Assembly (NCBI GenBank): GCA_020201295.1
Contig: JAIVHA010000140.1
Span: 1 to 10,541 of the forward strand
DNA from: Lysobacteraceae bacterium
Lineage (GTDB): Bacteria; Pseudomonadota; Gammaproteobacteria; DSM-19610
DNA: 10,541 bases
Direction of reading: 5' to 3'
The position numbers and the translations under genes were made by a program. The notes beneath the pieces are model-generated. The model made no database searches. It saw nothing but the letters and a program-made list of their open reading frames with translations, and had not been told where the DNA came from. Below are positions 7,525 through 10,541 of the stretch, piece by piece (the stretch's first letter is position 1; the number at the start of each line of letters is the position of its first letter).

Positions 7525-7640
7525 CGTCATTCCGGCGCAACCCGGAGTCACGGCATACCGGCATAGTGTCCCGTCATTCCCGCGTAAGCGGGAATGACGG
7601 GACCCCAACATCCGCCGGAATGACGGTAACCGGAATGACG
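7525..7640. repeat. Palindromic repeat cluster between sthA-like gene and ndh
   Basis: The core is a perfect hairpin at 7570-7601 with 14-base arms (CCCGTCATTCCCGC) and a GTAA loop. Before it, 7525-7553 is a degenerate copy (CGTCATTCCGGCGC then CCGGAGTCACGG). After it come two half-units ending in CCGGAATGACG (7615-7625 and 7630-7640). The sequence family is the same as at 786-855. This cluster occupies nearly all of the 241-base gap 7461-7701, and no clear promoter could be picked out there. Confidence 0.85.
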
Positions 7641-7701
7641 TGAATCCGGCAGAACGGCCTTGCCGCGGCCCGGCCACCGACCCACAAAACCAGGAGCCTC
7701 C

Positions 7702-9015
7702 ATGACCATAGCCAGCCCCCATCGCATCCTCATCGTCGGCGGGGGCGCCGGCGGCCTGGAACTGGCCACCAAGCTGGGGAAAAAACTCGGCAAGCGCGGC
7801 AAGGCCCACATCACCCTGGTGGACGCCTCGCGCGCCCACATCTGGAAGCCGCTGCTGCACGAAGTGGCCGCCGGCACCTTCGATTCCTACGAAAACCAGA
7901 TCGAATACCTGGCCCAGGCCGCGCGCAACTACTTCCGCTTCCGGCTCGGCCGCATGGTGGGCCTGGACCGCGAGCGCAGCGAGATCCAGCTCGCGCCCAC
8001 CTTCAACGAGGCCGGCGAGGAGATCATCCCCGCGCGCCGCTTCGGCTACGACACCCTGGTGATCGCCGTGGGCAGCGTCAGCAACGACTTTGGCATCGAG
8101 GGCGTGCGCGAACACTGCCGCTTCCTCGACACCCGCGAACAGGCCGAGACCTTCCAGCACCACCTGCTGGAATCCTTCGTCCACGCCCACGCCCTGGAAC
8201 AGCCGCTGCGCGAGGGCCAGCTGGACGTGGCCATCGCCGGCGGCGGCGCCACCGGCGTGGAACTGGCCGCGCAACTGCACAAGGTGTCGCGCCTGTTCAA
8301 GGCCTACGGCCTGGACCAGATCAGCCCCGGCGACATCAAGATCAGCATCATCGAGGCCGCCGACCGCATCCTGCCCGGCCTGCCGCCGAGGCTGTCCCAG
8401 TCCACCGAAGACGAGTTGCGCAAGCTCGACATCGAGGTGCTCAAGGGCGAGCGCGTGGTGAAGGTGACCGCGGACGCCATCCACACCGAAAGCGGCCGCG
8501 CCATCACCGCCAACCTAAAGGTATGGGCCGCCGGCATCAAGGCGCCGGATTTCCTGAAAGACCTGGACGGCCTGGAGACCAACCGCATCAACCAGCTGGT
8601 GGTCAGGCCCACCCTGCAGACCACCCGCGATGAAAACATCTTCGCCTTCGGCGACTGCGCCGCCTGCCCCTGCAAGGACGGCCAGGGCACCGTGCCGCCG
8701 CGCGCCCAGTCCGCCCACCAGCAGGCCTCCTTGCTGGTGCGCAGTCTATGCGCCCGCCTCAAGGACGAACCCCTGCCCCTGTACCACTACCGCGACTACG
8801 GCTCGCTGGTATCGCTGGGCAAGTACAGCACCGTCGGCAACCTCATGGGAAACCTCACCGGCACCGTCATGGTGGAAGGCTTCTTCGCCCGCATGGTCTA
8901 CCTGTCCCTGTACAAGATGCACCAACTCGCCCTGTTCGGCTTCTACCGCACCATGATGCTCAGCATCGCCGACCGCTTCCGCGCCAGCGTGCACCCCGAG
9001 ATAAAACTCCACTGA
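7702..9015 (+). CDS. ndh: Type II NADH:quinone oxidoreductase (NDH-2)
   Basis: The 437-residue protein matches E. coli Ndh along its whole length (434 residues there). Shared blocks include VGGGAGGLE (12-20), WKPLLHEVA, YDTLVIAVGS, the second GGGATGVEL (180-188), VWAAGIKAPDFLKD, GLETNRINQLVV, PTLQTTRD, the FAD contact FGDCA, GSLVSL and LMGNLTG. It oxidises NADH and reduces quinone without pumping protons, and it is bound to the inner face of the cytoplasmic membrane through its C-terminal part (about 370-437). ATG 7702 follows AGGAG (7692-7696) at 5 bases. It lies downstream of the transhydrogenase-like gene on the same strand. Together they can set NADPH/NADH balance, but the repeat-filled gap makes a shared transcript uncertain. 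Confidence 0.96.
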   Translation: MTIASPHRILIVGGGAGGLELATKLGKKLGKRGKAHITLVDASRAHIWKPLLHEVAAGTFDSYENQIEYLAQAARNYFRFRLGRMVGLDRERSEIQLAPTFNEAGEEIIPARRFGYDTLVIAVGSVSNDFGIEGVREHCRFLDTREQAETFQHHLLESFVHAHALEQPLREGQLDVAIAGGGATGVELAAQLHKVSRLFKAYGLDQISPGDIKISIIEAADRILPGLPPRLSQSTEDELRKLDIEVLKGERVVKVTADAIHTESGRAITANLKVWAAGIKAPDFLKDLDGLETNRINQLVVRPTLQTTRDENIFAFGDCAACPCKDGQGTVPPRAQSAHQQASLLVRSLCARLKDEPLPLYHYRDYGSLVSLGKYSTVGNLMGNLTGTVMVEGFFARMVYLSLYKMHQLALFGFYRTMMLSIADRFRASVHPEIKLH

Positions 9016-9022
9016 CCCCAGT

Positions 9023-9110
9023 CCCTCTCCCCCGTGGGAGAGAGTCGGTGTGATGTTTCATCAATCCATGCTGTCGATTGACAACTCCCTCTCCCCCACG
9101 GGGGAGAGGG
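9023..9110. repeat. CCCTCTCCCC palindrome pair downstream of ndh
   Basis: Two hairpins of one family lie just after the ndh stop. The first is at 9023-9042 (CCCTCTCCC/GGGAGAG, imperfect). The second is at 9087-9110, with 11-base arms CCCTCTCCCCC and GGGGGAGAGGG around AC. The second is followed by the tail TTGGGGTGAGGGGG, a common companion of this repeat in gammaproteobacterial genomes (recalled, not searched). The pair may stop or protect the ndh transcript. The repeat sits where the missing part of the HigB-like gene would be expected. Confidence 0.8.
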
Positions 9111-9185
9111 TTGGGGTGAGGGGGTGGTCAGTGCGCTGTAATCCACAGGAAATATTAGAGATTTTATAAATATCCCTGTGCCAGC

Positions 9186-9214
9186 TTGTTGCGTGTAGCG
9201 CAACACGCTATGCT
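9186..9214 (+). promoter_or_regulatory. Candidate autoregulated promoter/operator of the HigBA remnant
   Basis: Three overlapping inverted repeats fill 24 bases: TGTTGCG/CGCAACA (9187-9193 and 9199-9205), GCGTGT/ACACGC (9191-9196 and 9203-9208) and TAGCG/CGCTA (9196-9200 and 9206-9210). They lie between a possible -35 TTGTTG (9186-9191) and -10 TATGCT (9209-9214) spaced by 17 bases. A palindrome between promoter boxes is the usual place for HigA-type autorepression. The -10 overlaps the toxin remnant. The dyads are certain; promoter function is inferred. Confidence 0.45.
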
Positions 9215-9268
9215 TTTGTCTTCCAGGATGGCAATGCATACCTGGTGGATTACGAGGATTACGACTGA
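9206..9268 (+). pseudogene. HigB-like toxin, C-terminal remnant
   Basis: The frame 9206-9265 reads RYAFVFQDGNAYLVDYEDYD and stops at TGA 9266-9268, which overlaps the ATG of the antitoxin gene by one base, the usual HigB-HigA arrangement. The residues resemble the conserved end of HigB/RelE-superfamily toxins (RxxFRFxDGxAxxVDYxDYH). Upstream the frame meets a TAA at about 9167-9169 and has no start codon. No sequence for the first 70 or so residues, including most of the ribonuclease fold, is present. It should be non-functional. The final residue is Asp where HigB usually has His. Confidence 0.65.
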
Positions 9269-9561
9269 TGCCCATGCACAATCCGCCTCATCCCGGAGAA
9301 TTCATCCGCGAGATCTACATCACCCCGTTCGATATCAGTGCTCGCCAGGTGGCGGAGAGCCTGGGGGTTTCCGCATCCACCCTAAATCGCCTGCTGAATG
9401 GTGGCAGCAATATTTCCCCAGAAATGGCGCTGCGCCTATCCAGGGCACTCGGGCGAACCCCTGAAAGCTGGCTGGCAATGCAGGATCAGTACGACCTGTG
9501 GCATGCTCGCAAGCATGTGGATCTCAAGCAGGTGCGGAAACTGGAGCTCACGGCGGCATAG
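9268..9561 (+). CDS. higA: HigA-type antitoxin (XRE-family DNA-binding protein)
   Basis: The 97-residue protein starts NPPHPGEFIREIYI, the signature N terminus of HigA antitoxins. The helix-turn-helix ISARQVAESLGVSASTLNRL lies at about 28-47, followed by the family's PEMALRLSRALGRTPESWL block. ATG 9268 overlaps the remnant toxin stop (TGATG), with GAGGA (9254-9258) 9 bases upstream. HigA normally neutralises the HigB mRNA interferase and represses its own operon by binding the promoter palindrome. Here the toxin gene is reduced to its 3' end, so this is an orphan antitoxin. It might still repress its own promoter or neutralise a related toxin elsewhere. The protein itself looks intact. Confidence 0.9.
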   Translation: MPMHNPPHPGEFIREIYITPFDISARQVAESLGVSASTLNRLLNGGSNISPEMALRLSRALGRTPESWLAMQDQYDLWHARKHVDLKQVRKLELTAA

Positions 9562-9606
9562 GCAATCCTGGCGTTATTGAGGGTGACCACTGACAGGGAA
9601 CCAACC

Positions 9607-9819
9607 ATGCCCGACCTGATCCTCGAATCCATCCTCATCTGCCCAAACTGCGGTCACCAGAAAACCGAGACCATGCCCACGGACGCCTGCCAGTACTACT
9701 ACGAATGCGAGGCCTGCCACCTGCTCCTGAAACCCAGGCCCGGCGACTGCTGCGTGTTCTGTTCCTTCGGCACGGTGAAATGCCCGCCCATCCAGCAGGG
9801 CGGTGGCTGTTGCGGGTGA
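9607..9819 (+). CDS. GDCCVxC-domain small Cys-rich protein
   Basis: The 70-residue protein has 11 Cys. CPNC (12-15) and CEAC (34-37) could form a zinc-ribbon-like metal site. The signature PGDCCVFCSFGTVKCPP spans 45-61, and the tail ends GGGCCG. This matches the small family annotated in databases as GDCCVxC domain (seleno)protein, in which some members have selenocysteine at a Cys of the signature. Here every position is encoded as Cys and there is no in-frame TGA. There is no signal peptide or membrane helix. The function is not established to my knowledge; metal or thiol chemistry is a guess from composition. ATG 9607 follows AGGGAA (9595-9600) at 6 bases, and an in-frame upstream start at 9577 lacks this support. 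It stands 45 bases after higA but probably has its own function. Confidence 0.85.
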   Translation: MPDLILESILICPNCGHQKTETMPTDACQYYYECEACHLLLKPRPGDCCVFCSFGTVKCPPIQQGGGCCG

Positions 9820-10040
9820 ATGGTTCGCGGGAGTCAGCGGCCAGTGGCGGTATATGGATGCCAATAAACGAGCACGGGCGAATTTATAGCTAAAGATCAC
9901 CCGGTTACCGCGCCCGCCTTGTTCCCCAATCATGGATAATATCGGACGCATGCCCGTATAAGTGGCCATTCCCTGGATAAACGGGCGCCTGCGCGTGATT
10001 TCGGCCCGGGTTGCCAGGGGCGGGAAAAATGGCTTATAAA

Positions 10041-10389
10041 TTAGATTGCAGGAACTTATATGCTCGAAAAACTAACGTTCGAGAAAAAACTCGGCATCGA
10101 TTCAAGCGAAAAGAAGTGGCGTGGCTTGAAAGTTATGACCGTGTCTTTTCTTCTCGCCATGCTCGGGGCGCTTCTTGTTTTTCTTGGTCTTGTTGAGGTC
10201 GGGCGCGTTGTTGTTTTCTCTGGTATAGCTGGTGGCTTCGTTGGCATGGCAATGCATCTCGCTGCCATGTTTCGGATCTTCAGGGGATCGAGAAAATGAA
10301 ATGCAATCTAACTTCGCGTTCGAGGCCGACGTGGTGAGACAGCGCACCGTTTCCTGCCGTGTCCGTGCCCCGCGCGGCTCAACGCGGCG
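10041..10389 (+). mobile_element. Putative integron gene cassette (ORF plus attC)
   Basis: A compact 349-base unit starts with TTAGATT, has a 19-base leader, one small gene (10060-10299) and ends at the G of the attC-like site at 10389. If the unit were excised as a circle, the joined site would read G plus TTAGAT. That fits the integron core GTTRRRY exactly and supports the left boundary. The unit is visibly less GC-rich and more T-rich than the genes around 6000-9000. No integrase gene is in the window. An alternative left edge is 10034 (TTATAA), which fits the core less well. Confidence 0.6.
10060..10299 (+). CDS. Small two-helix membrane protein (cassette gene)
   Basis: The 79-residue protein starts at ATG 10060 with AGGA (10050-10053) 6 bases upstream. 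Residues 1-24 are charged (LEKLTFEKKLGIDSSEKKWR). Two hydrophobic segments follow, about 25-45 (VMTVSFLLAMLGALLVFLGL) and 49-71 (RVVVFSGIAGGFVGMAMHLA), and a basic tail FRIFRGSRK ends it. It is likely an inner-membrane hairpin with both ends in the cytoplasm. I do not recognise a family and assign no function. Its position directly before an attC-like site, with a very short leader, is typical of integron cassette genes, many of which encode small uncharacterised proteins. The T-rich codon use differs from that of the flavoprotein genes to the left, consistent with acquisition. Confidence 0.75.
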   Translation: MLEKLTFEKKLGIDSSEKKWRGLKVMTVSFLLAMLGALLVFLGLVEVGRVVVFSGIAGGFVGMAMHLAAMFRIFRGSRK

Positions 10390-10395
10390 TTATGT
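10306..10395 (+). other. attC-like integron recombination site (59-base element)
   Basis: The 90-base site begins with ATCTAAC (10306-10312), which fits RYYYAAC, and ends with GTTATGT (10389-10395), which differs from GTTRRRY at one position. The ends fold back: AAC pairs with GTT, then a mismatched spacer (TTC against GGC), then GCGTTCGAGGCCG (10316-10328) pairs with CGGCTCAACGC (10375-10385) leaving unpaired bases on the left arm. Extrahelical bases on one arm are a hallmark of attC sites. The length is within the usual 57-141 range. The cut would fall between G10389 and T10390. It follows the membrane-protein stop by 6 bases and precedes the next gene by 24. Confidence 0.75.
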
Positions 10396-10419
10396 GCGCA
10401 ATAATGGAGGTGAAGAGTT

Positions 10420-10541
10420 ATGAGTACTGCTAAAGAAGAGGTAAAAGCGCTTCTGGACAAACTTCCTGATGATTGCTCACTGGAAGATGTCCAATATCAC
10501 CTGTATGTCGTGGAAAAAATCCACAGAGGGATTGAGCGTGC
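10420..10541 (+). CDS. Antitoxin-like addiction module protein, 5' part (runs off window)
   Basis: ATG 10420 follows GGAGG (10406-10410) at 9 bases and stays open to the window edge, 40 codons. The protein begins MSTAKEEVKALLDKLPDDCS and continues LEDVQYHLYVVEKIHRGIER. This N terminus resembles small addiction-module antitoxins (RelB-like, paired with RelE/ParE toxins) that are common in integron cassette arrays, usually followed by a glycine- and acid-rich stretch and a toxin gene. The residues needed to confirm this lie outside the window. It starts 31 bases after the attC cut point, as expected for the first gene of the next cassette. Confidence 0.6.
   Translation, partial: MSTAKEEVKALLDKLPDDCSLEDVQYHLYVVEKIHRGIER

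Noticed and set aside
9742..9765. Selenocysteine codon in the GDCCVxC motif
   Set aside because: All signature positions are TGC or TGT, and the first TGA in frame is the normal stop.
9820..10040. Upstream attC or attI site left of the first cassette
   Set aside because: Searching by eye for RYYYAAC and GTTRRRY pairs with complementary arms found none. GTTACCG and GTTGCCA occur but do not fit and have no partner arm.

Overview
The window looks like GC-rich chromosomal DNA of a gammaproteobacterium. The evidence is an E. coli-type Ndh, an SthA-like transhydrogenase, a Gram-negative porin and dense GC-rich intergenic palindromes. Two secreted rhodaneses suggest sulfur chemistry in the periplasm, which would fit a sulfur-metabolising lineage, but that is inference. 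No species can be named from sequence alone.

Layout. (1) 1-725: the 3' part of an outer-membrane porin, followed by a large imperfect inverted repeat. (2) 971-4718: a periplasmic tandem-domain rhodanese, a membrane sensor kinase and an NtrC-type sigma-54 activator, all on the plus strand and probably one transcription unit. (3) 4876-5820, minus strand: a second periplasmic rhodanese converging on the activator gene. A sigma-54 (-24/-12) promoter-like sequence lies about 120 bases upstream of it, so the activator may control it. In both rhodaneses the N-terminal domain lacks its catalytic Cys and only the C-terminal domain keeps it. (4) 6060-9015: an SthA-like flavoprotein and type II NADH dehydrogenase (ndh), a pair handling NAD(P)H redox balance, separated by palindromic repeats. 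(5) 9187-9561: a HigBA-type toxin-antitoxin remnant. A promoter/operator-like palindrome cluster leads directly into the last 20 or so codons of a HigB-like toxin, followed by an intact HigA antitoxin gene. (6) 9607-9819: a small Cys-rich GDCCVxC protein. (7) 10041-10541: lower-GC DNA organised like integron gene cassettes. It holds a small two-helix membrane protein, a 90-bp attC-like recombination site and the start of a second cassette with an antitoxin-like gene running off the window.

The most interesting points are the attC/cassette structure at the right edge with no integrase or left-hand attC visible, the two rhodaneses around a sigma-54 two-component system with a matching promoter, the decayed HigB, and the layered intergenic palindromes.
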